Assembly: GCA_030426265.1 (NCBI GenBank)
Contig: JAUHYP010000004.1
Location: 62,001-126,000, forward strand
DNA length: 64,000 nucleotides
Direction: 5' to 3'
DNA from: Gammaproteobacteria bacterium
Lineage (GTDB): Bacteria > Pseudomonadota > Gammaproteobacteria > Xanthomonadales > SZUA-36
The notes beneath the pieces are model-generated. The model saw nothing but the letters and a program-made list of their open reading frames with translations, did no database searches and was not told the DNA's origin. Position numbers and translations under genes: made by a program. Of this stretch, positions 37,742 through 47,225 are shown one piece after another. Each line of letters opens with the position of its first letter. Within the stretch, counting starts at the first letter, position 1.

Positions 37742-38394
37742 CAGTGGGCCTCGACGCGCTGGATGGTGTACTCGCGCTCCTCGACCTGCTTCGGCTTCCA
37801 GGTGCGGTTGATCCAGATGATGATGCCGATCAGGAAGAAGGCCGAGGGCGGCAGCAGCAGCAGGCCGTTCGGCACGTACCAGCCGCCGTTGTTCACCGCC
37901 GGAAGGACGGTGAAGCCGAACAGGGTGCCGGCGCCGAACAGTTCGCGGATGAAGCCCACCAGCACCAGCAGCAGGCCGTATCCCAGGCCGTTGCCGATGC
38001 CGTCCAGCAAGGAGGCGATGGGCGGGTTCTTCATCGCGAAGGCCTCGGCGCGGCCCATGACGATGCAGTTGGTGATGATCAGCCCGACGAAGACCGAGAG
38101 GGTCTTGGAAATTTCGTAGGCGTAGGCCTTGAGCACCTGGTCGACCAGGATCACCAGCGAGGCGATGATCACCATCTGCACGATGATGCGGATCGAGCCC
38201 GGAATCTGGCTGCGGATCATCGAGATGAACATGGACGACAGGCCCGTCACACAGGTCACGGCGATGGCCATGACCAGCGAGACCTTCAGCGAGGTCGTCA
38301 CCGCCAGGGCGGAACAGATGCCCAGCACCTGCAGGGTGATGGGGTTGTGGTCGACCAGCGGTTCGACCAGCAGTTTACCGGTGGTTTTGCTCAT
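37741..38394 (-). CDS. nqrD: Na+-NQR subunit D
   Basis: [39 protein letters not shown]...[20 protein letters not shown]. Confidence 0.97.
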   Translation of the reverse strand: MSKTTGKLLVEPLVDHNPITLQVLGICSALAVTTSLKVSLVMAIAVTCVTGLSSMFISMIRSQIPGSIRIIVQMVIIASLVILVDQVLKAYAYEISKTLSVFVGLIITNCIVMGRAEAFAMKNPPIASLLDGIGNGLGYGLLLVLVGFIRELFGAGTLFGFTVLPAVNNGGWYVPNGLLLLPPSAFFLIGIIIWINRTWKPKQVEEREYTIQRVEAH

Positions 38395-39227
38395 AACGCT
38401 TCCCCTGTCCTGAGGCGTTCCAGGAACGGGCCGTAGCCTTGTTCATCCATCCAGAATCGTACGAGTTTGTCGACGCCCACCGAGGTCAGCGTGGCGCCGG
38501 CGATGGCGTCGACGTGGTAGTCCGCGCCTGCGGGCGGCGCCGTCTTGGCGACGGTGATCGCCAGCTCGCCGTCCTCGTCGAACACGCGCTTGTCGCGCCA
38601 CAGGGCCTTCCAGCGCGGGTTGTCGACCTCGGCGCCCAGGCCGGGCGTCTCGCCGTGTTCGTAGAACTGCAGGCCGTAGATGCTGCTGCCGTCCTCTTCC
38701 AGCGCGATAAAGCCGTACAGCGTGGACCACAGGCCGTAGCCGTGGATCGGCAGGATCACCTTGTCGAGTGCGCCGTCCTCGTCGCGCAGCAGGTACACCG
38801 TCTTGTACAGCGACTGCCGGTTGATGGAAGCCGGGTCCTCGACCAGTTCGCGTGATGTTTCCGGGTCGGCGGCCGCGGCGCGGTCGTCGAAGGTTCGCGC
38901 GTCGAACTGCTCCGTGAACTGTCCGGAGGCGACCTCCAGGACGTGCGGTTCGAAGGCGCTGAATCGTTCCTGGATGTCCACGCCGGGCTCGTACAGTCCT
39001 GCGACTTCCAGGATGTTCTTCTGCTTGTCGCGCAGCTTGTTGGCCTCCTGCGCCGGGCGCAGCGAGACGGACGCGAAGGAGACGAAGGTCGAGGCGACCA
39101 GGCAGAGGGTCACCGCGACGAAGATCGTCTTTGGCAGCGAATCGGGCGGCAGGTCGAGGAAGCGCCGGAGGGGACCCTTCTTCTCGACCTCGCGGCCATT
39201 GTCGGTGTTCATGTCATGCTCAGACAT
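38391..39227 (-). CDS. nqrC: Na+-NQR subunit C
   Basis: N-terminal TM; C-terminal FMN-attachment motif [20 protein letters not shown]. Confidence 0.96.
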   Translation of the reverse strand: MSEHDMNTDNGREVEKKGPLRRFLDLPPDSLPKTIFVAVTLCLVASTFVSFASVSLRPAQEANKLRDKQKNILEVAGLYEPGVDIQERFSAFEPHVLEVASGQFTEQFDARTFDDRAAAADPETSRELVEDPASINRQSLYKTVYLLRDEDGALDKVILPIHGYGLWSTLYGFIALEEDGSSIYGLQFYEHGETPGLGAEVDNPRWKALWRDKRVFDEDGELAITVAKTAPPAGADYHVDAIAGATLTSVGVDKLVRFWMDEQGYGPFLERLRTGEAL

Positions 39228-40446
39228 CGTCCGCTCCCTGTGGCGCCTGCGCCAGGCGCCGGCTGCGACGCTTGATGTTGGCCTGTACCACGAAGAAGTC
39301 GATCAGCGGCGCGAACACGTTGCCGAACAGGATGGCCAGCATCATGCCTTCCGGGAAAGCCGGGTTGATGACACGGATCATCACGACCATGACGCCGATC
39401 AGCGCGCCGTAGATGTAGCGCCCCGCGTTGGTGTGGCTGGCCGAGACCGGCTCGGTGACCATGAAGGCGAGGCCGAAGGCGTAACCGCCCAGCACCAGGT
39501 GCCAGTACCAGGGCATAGCGAACATCGGGTTGCTGTCCGAACCGATGGCGTTGAGCAGCAGCGAGAATCCGATGGTGCCCGCCAGGCAGCCGACCACCAG
39601 GCGCCAGTTGGCGATCTTCGTGGCCAGCAGGAAAGCGAGGCCGATCATGCAGGCGATGGTGGAGGTCTCGCCGATGCTGCCCTGGATGGTGCCGATGAAG
39701 GCGTTCCACCAGGTGATGTCGATGCCTGCCAGGGCCTGGTGACCGTCGCTGGCGGAAACCGCCAGGGCGGTCGCGCCCGTGAAGCCGTCGACCGGCGTCC
39801 AGATGGCGTCGCCCGACAGGTAGGCCGGGTAGGCGAAGTACAGGAACGCGCGGCCCGTCAGCGCCGGGTTGAGGAAATTCTTGCCGGTGCCGCCGAACAC
39901 TTCCTTGCCGATCACCACGCCGAACATGATGCCCAGCGCGACCTGCCACAGGGGCGTGGTGGCCGGCAGGATCAGCGCGTACAGCATCGAGGTGACCAGG
40001 AAGCCCTCGTTCACCTCGTGGCGGCGGATCACGGCGAAAATGACTTCGCAGATGCCGCCGGCGACCAGCGTGGTGATGTAGATCGGCAGGAAATAGAGCG
40101 CCCCGTGCATGACGTTGGCGAACCAGTTGCCGGCGTCCAGGCCGATCCCGCTCCAGACCAGGAGGTCGGTGCGCCAGCCCGACGCGGGGAGCGATTCGAG
40201 GGCCGTGTTGGCCTGGAAGCCGGTGTTCCACATGCCGAACACCACGCAGGGCAGGGTGGCGATCACGACGTAGGTCATGATGCGCTTCATGTCGATGTAA
40301 GAGCGCGCGTGGGGCGCGACGGTCGTGACCGTCTTCGGGGTGTAGATGAAGCTCTCGATCATTTCATAGACCGGGAAATAACGCTCCCACTTGCCACCCT
40401 TGGTGAAGTTCGGCTCGATGCGGTCGAAAAAGCTGCGCAGACCCAC
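39220..40446 (-). CDS. nqrB: Na+-NQR subunit B
   Basis: MGLRSFFDRIEPNFTKGGKWERYFPVYEMIESFIYTP; FMN site GSIGETSTIACMIG. Confidence 0.97.
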   Translation of the reverse strand: MGLRSFFDRIEPNFTKGGKWERYFPVYEMIESFIYTPKTVTTVAPHARSYIDMKRIMTYVVIATLPCVVFGMWNTGFQANTALESLPASGWRTDLLVWSGIGLDAGNWFANVMHGALYFLPIYITTLVAGGICEVIFAVIRRHEVNEGFLVTSMLYALILPATTPLWQVALGIMFGVVIGKEVFGGTGKNFLNPALTGRAFLYFAYPAYLSGDAIWTPVDGFTGATALAVSASDGHQALAGIDITWWNAFIGTIQGSIGETSTIACMIGLAFLLATKIANWRLVVGCLAGTIGFSLLLNAIGSDSNPMFAMPWYWHLVLGGYAFGLAFMVTEPVSASHTNAGRYIYGALIGVMVVMIRVINPAFPEGMMLAILFGNVFAPLIDFFVVQANIKRRSRRLAQAPQGADDV

Positions 40447-40449
40447 GGC

Positions 40450-41805
40450 TCAGCCCTCCTTCTCGATTTTCTGGAGGCAATCGCGCAGGGCGATCCCGTA
40501 TTCGTACTTGGCCGGGCAGGCGAAGGTCACCAGGCCGAGGTCTTCCTCGTCCAGTTCCAGTGCGCCCAGGGCCTGCGCGGTGTCCGTGTCCATGATCAGC
40601 AGGGCCCGCAGCAGCTGCGTCGGGAGATAGTCCTGCGGCATCAGCATCTCGAAGGTGCCGGTGGGCACCATCGCCCGGCGGCCACCGTTGAGGTTGCTGG
40701 TGAAGGGAAACAGGCGCCGGAAGAAGGCCGAACCCAGCACGGGCTGGATGGCGAACTTGCCGGGCATGGGCCGGATCCAGCCCAGAACGTGCTGGTCGCG
40801 TTCTTCCTCGATCAGCGTGACCTGGCGCGCGTAGCGGCCCAGGAAATTTTCCGGCCAGGGCGCGCTGCGTCCTGACAGCACGGAACCGGAAATGACGCGT
40901 ACCGGCGCATCGCCGGCAATCTCGTCGCGAACCAGATCGTCCAGCGAGGCGCCCATGACGGTGCGCAGCAGGCGCGGATTCTTCGCTGACGGCCCGCCGA
41001 GGGCAACCACCCGCTCCGGGTCGAGGTGGCCGGTCTGCAGCAGCCGGCCGATGGCGATCACGTCCTGGTAGCCGATGGTCCACACCGGCGTCTCGCCGCG
41101 CGGCGGATACAGGAAGTGAATGTGCGTGCCCGCGAGCCCGGCCGGGTGCGGTCCGCTGAAACCGGCGACCGTGACGCCGGGAACACCGGCGCCGGGCAGC
41201 TCTGCGCCGGCCGCCTGGCACAGGTAGGTGTCGCCGTCCGTCAGGTGAGTGATGGCGGCCAGGCCCCGCTCGAAGGCCTCGGCGGCCTCGGCGATGACGA
41301 TGGCCGGGTCGGCGCACAGCGGTTCGCTGTCGGTGGCGGTGACGAAGATGGCGCCGGGCTTGTGGGCCGGGTCGGCCAGTTTGGAATAGGGCCGCGTGCG
41401 GAACGAGGTCCACAGGCCGCTGGCGCAGAGCTTTTCCGTGAGGCCTTCGGCCGAGGTGTCGTCGCCGATGCCGGAGAAATCGACGCCGGGGTCGGCGGGG
41501 TCGGTGACCTCGATCTCGATGCTCTGCAGCACGCGTCGCGCACCACGGTGATCGTCCTTGACGCGCCCGCTCACGGGCGCCGTGACGAGGACCTCAGGCA
41601 GGTCCTTGTGGAAGAACAGCGGTTCGCCGCGGCGCACGGCCTGGCCCGGTTCGACCTGGACGCGTGGCTTGAGGCCCAGGTAGTCCGCGCCGAGCAGTCC
41701 GACGGTGGCCGGGGCCGCGCCGGGGTGAATGACCTGCTCCGGACGTCCGGCAATCGGGAGGTCCGATCCTTTTTTCAATCTGAAAACTTGCATGTGCTCG
41801 GCCAA
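40450..41805 (-). CDS. nqrA: Na+-NQR subunit A
   Basis: FRLKKGSDLPIAGRPEQVIHPG...VGLLGADYLGLKPRVQVEPGQAVRRGEPLFFHKDLP. Confidence 0.97.
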   Translation of the reverse strand: MAEHMQVFRLKKGSDLPIAGRPEQVIHPGAAPATVGLLGADYLGLKPRVQVEPGQAVRRGEPLFFHKDLPEVLVTAPVSGRVKDDHRGARRVLQSIEIEVTDPADPGVDFSGIGDDTSAEGLTEKLCASGLWTSFRTRPYSKLADPAHKPGAIFVTATDSEPLCADPAIVIAEAAEAFERGLAAITHLTDGDTYLCQAAGAELPGAGVPGVTVAGFSGPHPAGLAGTHIHFLYPPRGETPVWTIGYQDVIAIGRLLQTGHLDPERVVALGGPSAKNPRLLRTVMGASLDDLVRDEIAGDAPVRVISGSVLSGRSAPWPENFLGRYARQVTLIEEERDQHVLGWIRPMPGKFAIQPVLGSAFFRRLFPFTSNLNGGRRAMVPTGTFEMLMPQDYLPTQLLRALLIMDTDTAQALGALELDEEDLGLVTFACPAKYEYGIALRDCLQKIEKEG

Positions 41806-41859
41806 TTCCGACCCCGACTTCGGTCAGGAAGACAAATTCAATCCTTGCTGAAATTCCGC

Positions 41860-42081
41860 TTACCGGGCCTGGCTGGTGCGAGACCGGGGACAGGCGGCGC
41901 GTTTCTGGAGCGGGTGATCCGCGTCGACGTTCCTGTTGCAGATCATACATTTATCTGCATCGGTCATGCCATTGAGCCCGCCACAACTGCCCTGGATGCG
42001 TCGACCGGACAGGATGACGCCGAGCGACATGCCCAGGATCACCAGGGCCAATAGTAAAAATGCGATGAGAAACGTCGCCAT
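41860..42081 (-). CDS. nqrM: NqrM (DUF539) Na+-NQR maturation protein
   Basis: MATFLIAFLLLALVILGMSLGVILSGRRIQGSCGGLNGMTDADKCMICNRN: single TM then GSCGGL...C..C characteristic of NqrM. Confidence 0.88.
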   Translation of the reverse strand: MATFLIAFLLLALVILGMSLGVILSGRRIQGSCGGLNGMTDADKCMICNRNVDADHPLQKRAACPRSRTSQAR

Positions 42082-42291
42082 CTTTGGTTTTCCGGTGGTG
42101 AATTCAGTCCAGGCAGCCGGTCGCGAACCCGTCGCGAACCACTTGGGGTCCGTTCGCCCGACGCAGCACGACATGATACTAAATTATCGGGTCGGGGTCA
42201 GGCTCCAGAGGCGTTTTTCGGGCCGAACAGCCGCTTCGATTTCGTTCATCTATAGTTGGATCCGAGGGAGAGACAAAGAGGAGAGACCCCC

Positions 42292-42555
42292 ATGAGTGCA
42301 ATCGACAATTCTGACGTTCCTTCGGTCGGCAACTGGTTCTGGACCGTGCTGGTGCTCGGCCTGCCGCTGATAGGCCTGATCATGGCGCTGTACTGGGCAT
42401 TCGCCGGGGGCGCCAACCCCAGCAAGCGCAACCTGTGCCGCGCCATCCTGATCTGGTGGCTGGTCATCATCGTCTTCTACATCCTGCTGTTCGTCTTTGC
42501 CGGCGGCATGGCGATGTTGGGCGGTTCGGGCGCTGAAATGGGCATGGGACTGTAG
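42292..42555 (+). CDS. Small membrane protein, unknown function
   Basis: 87 aa, two TM helices (WFWTVLVLGLPLIGLIMALYWAF; AILIWWLVIIVFYILLFVFAGG); GGAGAG SD. Confidence 0.7.
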   Translation: MSAIDNSDVPSVGNWFWTVLVLGLPLIGLIMALYWAFAGGANPSKRNLCRAILIWWLVIIVFYILLFVFAGGMAMLGGSGAEMGMGL

Positions 42556-42564
42556 GGGAACGTC

Positions 42565-42759
42565 ATGGCGACCTATGAGTGCAAGAAATGCGGAATGAGC
42601 GTCAATGCGACCTGCGGCCACTGCAATGCGGCGCTGGACAATGACAACCTCGAACTGCCGGACGGCCGCGTGGTGCAGATCTCGAAATGCCCCAACGGCC
42701 ACGGCAAGATCAAGTCACCGATGTGCTGCGGCGAGGACATGAGTTGCTCCCTCCAATGA
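42565..42759 (+). CDS. Small Cys-rich zinc-ribbon-like protein
   Basis: MATYECKKCGMSVNATCGHCNAAL...ISKCPNGHGKIKSPMCCGEDMSC; paired CxxC motifs. Confidence 0.75.
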   Translation: MATYECKKCGMSVNATCGHCNAALDNDNLELPDGRVVQISKCPNGHGKIKSPMCCGEDMSCSLQ

Positions 42760-43409
42760 AGGGGCTCGCGCCCCATCCGAGAGCGCTCGCAGGCGCCCTG
42801 GCAATCGGGCTGCTGGCGGGCTGTGGCGGTGAATCCGCTGGCGAACCGGCACGGCAGGCCGCCGCGACGGAGCCGGCCGGGTCCGCCAGGGAGGCGCCGG
42901 CCGCGGGTTCGCCCTGCGCCCCGCTGGACAATCCGGTCGAGCGTTACGACCCGGGCGGAAAACCCATGGCCTTCGGCTTCGAGTATCCCGGTGGCTGGGT
43001 CGTCCAGGAGCAGTTCACCAGCAGCGGTGTGAGCAGCATCGACATCGTCGGTCGCATCGACCCGGAAAGCCGGTCACCGGACTTCGTGTTCCGGATCGGC
43101 CACGTGGTGACCAAGCCCAACGCCAATGCCCCCAACCTGCTGACAACCTGGCAGAAGCTGCCGATGATCGAAGGCATCGAGGAAGTGCCGGTGGGCGGCC
43201 GGACCCTGTACATCGCAAAGACGCGGATGGGGGAGATGATCGCTTACCAGGCCCTGTTTCCCGATTCAGCCAGCGAAACCTCGGCCTGGCTGGTTTCCGG
43301 GGGGCTGCCCCAGGTGCCGGACGGCTGCGAGGAGGCCGCCTTCGCTGCATTCGAGCGGCTCCTGCACAGCCTGGAGCCGAATCCGGAGATCGGCGCGCCT
43401 CCCGAATGA
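42756..43409 (+). CDS. Lipoprotein of unknown function
   Basis: ATGA overlap with preceding gene; lipobox LLAGCGGE. Confidence 0.75.
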   Translation: MKGLAPHPRALAGALAIGLLAGCGGESAGEPARQAAATEPAGSAREAPAAGSPCAPLDNPVERYDPGGKPMAFGFEYPGGWVVQEQFTSSGVSSIDIVGRIDPESRSPDFVFRIGHVVTKPNANAPNLLTTWQKLPMIEGIEEVPVGGRTLYIAKTRMGEMIAYQALFPDSASETSAWLVSGGLPQVPDGCEEAAFAAFERLLHSLEPNPEIGAPPE

Positions 43410-43517
43410 GGCCGTCGTAGGCCATGACGGGACTCCGCAGACCGGGCGATGATTCGTGAAGGCGGGTCATCGGCGTCTCCAGGGTGCCTTGACGGTGAAC
43501 CATCCAACCGCCGCCTC

Positions 43518-45059
43518 ATGAGCCGGTTCGGACTGTGGTGTCTTTGTGGAATGCTCTGTCTGTCGTTTGCCAGCGTGAGTGCTGACCCGGGTCAGTTCAC
43601 CGCCAGCCAGGACATTGGTCCGGTTCGACTCGCCGGCGCCACGGATTTCAACCCTTCCACGGGTGCCTACCGGGTGAGCGCCAGCGGTCACAATCTCTGG
43701 GGCGCGCAGGACGGTTTTCATTTCGCCTGGAAGAAGATGGCCGTCCGCAACCTTCGCCTGGCGGCGGATATCGAGTTCGTCGGGGCCGGGGTCGACCCCC
43801 ATCGCAAGGCCGGGCTCATGATTCGCCAGTCCCTGGATGACGATGCGGCCTACGTGGACGTGATCATCCACGGTGACGGACTCACTTCCCTGCAATGGCG
43901 CGACACTGCGGGCGGCGAAACACGCCAGATTACCTGGAACCACACCCACGCCCGGCGCCTGGCCCTGGAGTTCGTCGATGGCGTTGCCTACTGGTCGCTG
44001 TCACGGGACGAGACGCCACCCGAACGTGCGGGGGGCAACGTGCGGATCGAGCTGGGCCCGGAGGTCTACGTGGGCCTGGCGCTCAGCGCGCACAACGACA
44101 CGGTGACAGAAACGGCGATCTTCCGGAACGTGACGCTCGAGCCCATCGAGTTCTCGCCACCGCCGGACCCGGGCTACGGGGCGCGCGTGGACAGCACGCT
44201 GGAGGTCATCGACATCCGGGACGGCAACCGGCGGGTGGTCCACCACCTGGCGGGGACCAAGTTCGAGGCCCCCAACTGGTCACGGGACGGATTCCTGGTC
44301 TACAACCAGGAGGGCCTCATCTATCGGATCCCGGTCGAAGGCGGCAGGCCCGAGGTCATCGACACCGGGCCACTGGTGCGCAACAACAACGACCACGGGC
44401 TGTCCCCGGACGGGTCGCAACTCATCGTGTCCGACCAGTCCGAGCCTGACGACCTGTCGCGCATCTACCTCTTGCCGGTCACGGGTTCGTCGACACCCCG
44501 CCTGGTCGTGGGACATCCGACCGACCGCTCGTATTGGCACGCCTGGCACCCGGACGGCGACCTCATCGCTTACACGGCACGCCGACCGGCCGTTTCCGAC
44601 GCCTACGACATCTGGGGTATCCGGCTTTCCGGTGGTGAAGAGTTCCGGCTGGTCGGCTCGCCGGCGCTGGACGACGGACCGGAGTTCACGCCGGATGGCG
44701 AGTCCCTCTACTTCAACTCCTCGCGCTCGGGCCACATGAAGATCTGGCGAACGCGCGCGGATGGCACGGAGCCGGAACAGGTGACCTTCGGCGAGGACAG
44801 CCGCGACTGGTTCCCCCACTTCTCGCCGGACGGCCGTTGGATGCCCTGGATCGCTTTCGGCATGGATGTCGCACTGGACGATCACCCCCCGAACCGGAAG
44901 GTCGAACTGCGCCTGGCCCCGGTCGATGGCAGTGAGCCACCCCGCACCCTGGCACGTCTGTTCGGGGGGCAGGGCACGCTGAACGTGCCGTCGTGGTCGC
45001 CGGACAGCACCCGCCTGGCCTTCGTCAGCTACCGTTTCGCCGAGGACCAGGGCGACTGA
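43518..45059 (+). CDS. Secreted TolB/PD40-type beta-propeller protein with N-terminal concanavalin-like (DUF1349-type) domain
   Basis: Signal peptide; PD40 blades: APNWSRDGFLVYNQEGLIYRIP, DGPEFTPDGESLYFNSSRSGHMKIWRTRADG, SWSPDSTRLAFVSYRF. Confidence 0.85.
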   Translation: MSRFGLWCLCGMLCLSFASVSADPGQFTASQDIGPVRLAGATDFNPSTGAYRVSASGHNLWGAQDGFHFAWKKMAVRNLRLAADIEFVGAGVDPHRKAGLMIRQSLDDDAAYVDVIIHGDGLTSLQWRDTAGGETRQITWNHTHARRLALEFVDGVAYWSLSRDETPPERAGGNVRIELGPEVYVGLALSAHNDTVTETAIFRNVTLEPIEFSPPPDPGYGARVDSTLEVIDIRDGNRRVVHHLAGTKFEAPNWSRDGFLVYNQEGLIYRIPVEGGRPEVIDTGPLVRNNNDHGLSPDGSQLIVSDQSEPDDLSRIYLLPVTGSSTPRLVVGHPTDRSYWHAWHPDGDLIAYTARRPAVSDAYDIWGIRLSGGEEFRLVGSPALDDGPEFTPDGESLYFNSSRSGHMKIWRTRADGTEPEQVTFGEDSRDWFPHFSPDGRWMPWIAFGMDVALDDHPPNRKVELRLAPVDGSEPPRTLARLFGGQGTLNVPSWSPDSTRLAFVSYRFAEDQGD

Positions 45060-45065
45060 GCGGTT

Positions 45066-45611
45066 TCAGTCAGCGGCTTCCGGTGCGCTGAAGGCCTTGC
45101 TGTAATAGCCCGACGGGTCGAAACAACACACGCGCTTCTTGCCCGAGGTCAGCATGTCCATCGCGTCGCCGATGCGCTTTGCCCGCGTCTTCGCCTGTTT
45201 GGCCGAGGTGATCCAGTGAATCCAGTCGATGCGCGCGATGGTGGTGGTCGCTTCCCAGGTCGTCCGGGCCTCCGCTGATGTCGCCAGGGCCTCGGCCAGG
45301 TCGGCTGGGACGTCGGGTTCGGGCTCTGCGTCCACGGCTTCGATTTCGAATTGGGTGGGCTCGCCAACAACAGCGCCGGCGGACTCGAGCAGGCCCGCAT
45401 CGAGCCGCAGCCAATGACTCTTTTTTCCGTCAGGTTCCAGCAGTGCCTGGAATTCACGGCCGTTGATCGTGCCCTTGACCGTGGTTCGGCCGCGCCGCGG
45501 GAGCGTTGCGCTCGCTTCCTGCGGAAGGACGACGAAGGCCCAGCGTTCGGTGTCCTGTGGTTTCCGAGGGCGGTGAACGGTGGCTGTGAAGCGTGACCGG
45601 GTGGGTTTCAT
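45066..45611 (-). CDS. YdeI/OmdA-associated, DUF1905-containing protein
   Basis: FTATVHRPRKPQDTERWAFVVLP...TLPRRGRTTVKGTINGREFQALLEPDG...YSKAFSAPEA pattern of DUF1905 plus OmdA-like C-terminal part. Confidence 0.75.
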   Translation of the reverse strand: MKPTRSRFTATVHRPRKPQDTERWAFVVLPQEASATLPRRGRTTVKGTINGREFQALLEPDGKKSHWLRLDAGLLESAGAVVGEPTQFEIEAVDAEPEPDVPADLAEALATSAEARTTWEATTTIARIDWIHWITSAKQAKTRAKRIGDAMDMLTSGKKRVCCFDPSGYYSKAFSAPEAAD

Positions 45612-45691
45612 GTTCAAAGGTTTACCGCAGACCGCTTTGGGGGTGAAGCAGGGTGAATCATTGGAAGCGGCGGCGCATCTGAAGTGCCGGT

Positions 45692-46744
45692 CTATTTGAG
45701 TCCCAGCGGGTTGTGGGGGTCGACGCCATTCATGAAAGGCTTGCGGCGGTCGAGGTCCGTGACGCGGTACACCAGGCCCAGCCAGTTGTTGAAAATGGCC
45801 TTGGCGGTGTCGCCCCAGGTGTTGTCGACGCTCGATTCCAGGCGGGCGAGTTCAGCCTCGAGCATCGTGGGATCGAGGTCTCCGGCGGCGACGCGCCGGG
45901 CGATGGCCGCGCTGCGTTCATCGAAGTAGCGCTCCGGCAGCGGCGGCGCGTCGGGGCGCTGGCCTTCGATGTGGCGAACCACCTCGCGCTTGAACTCTTT
46001 CAGCAGGCTGCAGGCGTCATATTCCGGGTGTCCCTGGAAGTAGATCACCCGCAGCTGGTCGGGACTCGCCGCGAGCAGCACGCCGCCCGACTCGCTCTCC
46101 GCCAGGACCGACAGTCCAGCCGCTTCGAGCTGCGCCCTGGAGATGTCGTTGAAACGAGAGTGCGGGGCGTCGAAGCGGGTGTTCACCTCGCGCAACAGGG
46201 GGTGGGATGGCGCCGTGACCCGGTGCGCGAACACGCCCCACTTCTTGTCTGGAAGCGGCTGGCGTTCGATGCCGTGGAGGTGTTTGAGCAGCGCATGCGT
46301 GGCCAGGCAGGAGCACATGATGGAGGTCACGTTCTCGCGCGCCCAGTCCACCACTTCCACCAGCGGGGCCCAGAAGGGCTCCTGGTCCAGGCTGGGGTTG
46401 GCGACATTGGCCCCGGTGATGATCAGGGCGTCCAGCCCGGCCTGCTTGAGGTCCTCGAAGCGCGCGTAGTGCCGGTCGATGTAGGCCTGTGCCTCCTCGC
46501 CGCGCGGCAGGCCCGGCAGGGAGAAGGGGTAGACGTAGAACTGGACGATGCGGTTGCAGGCGCCCACCAGTCGGATGAACTGGCGTTCGGTGGCGCGCAG
46601 GGCCGCGTCCGGCATCATGTTCAGGAAGCCGATGTGGAGCTCGCGGATGTCCTGGTGCACCGCCTGGTCCAGCGACACGAGGTCGTGGCCCTGGCCAAGC
46701 AGGTCCTCGAAGGCGGGCAGATCGGTATGGGCGACGATGGGCAC
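45692..46744 (-). CDS. metA: Homoserine O-succinyltransferase/acetyltransferase (MetA family)
   Basis: LHIGFLNMMPDAALRATERQFIRLVG...DALIITGANVANPSLDQEPFWAPLVEVVDWARENVTSIMCSCLATHALLKHLHGI...YFQGHPEYD. Confidence 0.9.
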   Translation of the reverse strand: MPIVAHTDLPAFEDLLGQGHDLVSLDQAVHQDIRELHIGFLNMMPDAALRATERQFIRLVGACNRIVQFYVYPFSLPGLPRGEEAQAYIDRHYARFEDLKQAGLDALIITGANVANPSLDQEPFWAPLVEVVDWARENVTSIMCSCLATHALLKHLHGIERQPLPDKKWGVFAHRVTAPSHPLLREVNTRFDAPHSRFNDISRAQLEAAGLSVLAESESGGVLLAASPDQLRVIYFQGHPEYDACSLLKEFKREVVRHIEGQRPDAPPLPERYFDERSAAIARRVAAGDLDPTMLEAELARLESSVDNTWGDTAKAIFNNWLGLVYRVTDLDRRKPFMNGVDPHNPLGLK

Positions 46745-46866
46745 CGGCGAAGGGTACCGCAACGGACGTGGAAACGGCGAGTCGTTCACGGGCGCGAACG
46801 CGGATCGTGCTACGGTTGAACCCACCCCAACGGGCACGACAGAACCCCTGGAAGGAGACCCGCACC

Positions 46867-47211
46867 ATGCTCTTCAGCGTCGATGAGAAAATGCACGTGA
46901 TCTACCGCGCCCTGTTCGAGGGTTCGCAGCGCCGCCACTTCGTGGGGACGGTGACCGCCGTGGACGGGGCGGCGTGCCGTCTGAGCGGTTACGCCTACCT
47001 GAGCGATCCGCAGACCCGGATGTTCGAGCGCAAGCCGGACCTTCGCGAGACCGTCGTGGACACGGCGCATCCGGGCTACATCACCAACATCATTCACCCG
47101 GACACGGACATCGAGTCGGTGCAGTACCGCTACGTGCGTGAGGTGGGCCTGGTCTGTACCGACGGCAAGGTCTTCGAGCTCAACATCAACGAGTACGGGG
47201 CGAAAAGCTAG
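46867..47211 (+). CDS. Conserved protein of unknown function
   Basis: 115 aa from ATG 46867 with GGAGA SD; no recognised motif. Confidence 0.65.
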   Translation: MLFSVDEKMHVIYRALFEGSQRRHFVGTVTAVDGAACRLSGYAYLSDPQTRMFERKPDLRETVVDTAHPGYITNIIHPDTDIESVQYRYVREVGLVCTDGKVFELNINEYGAKS

Positions 47212-47225
47212 GAAACCACCGGGGT

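Noticed and set aside
38761-42054. Long plus-strand ORFs (704 aa and 342 aa) opposite the nqr operon
   Set aside because: Shadow ORFs of the conserved nqrA-C genes.
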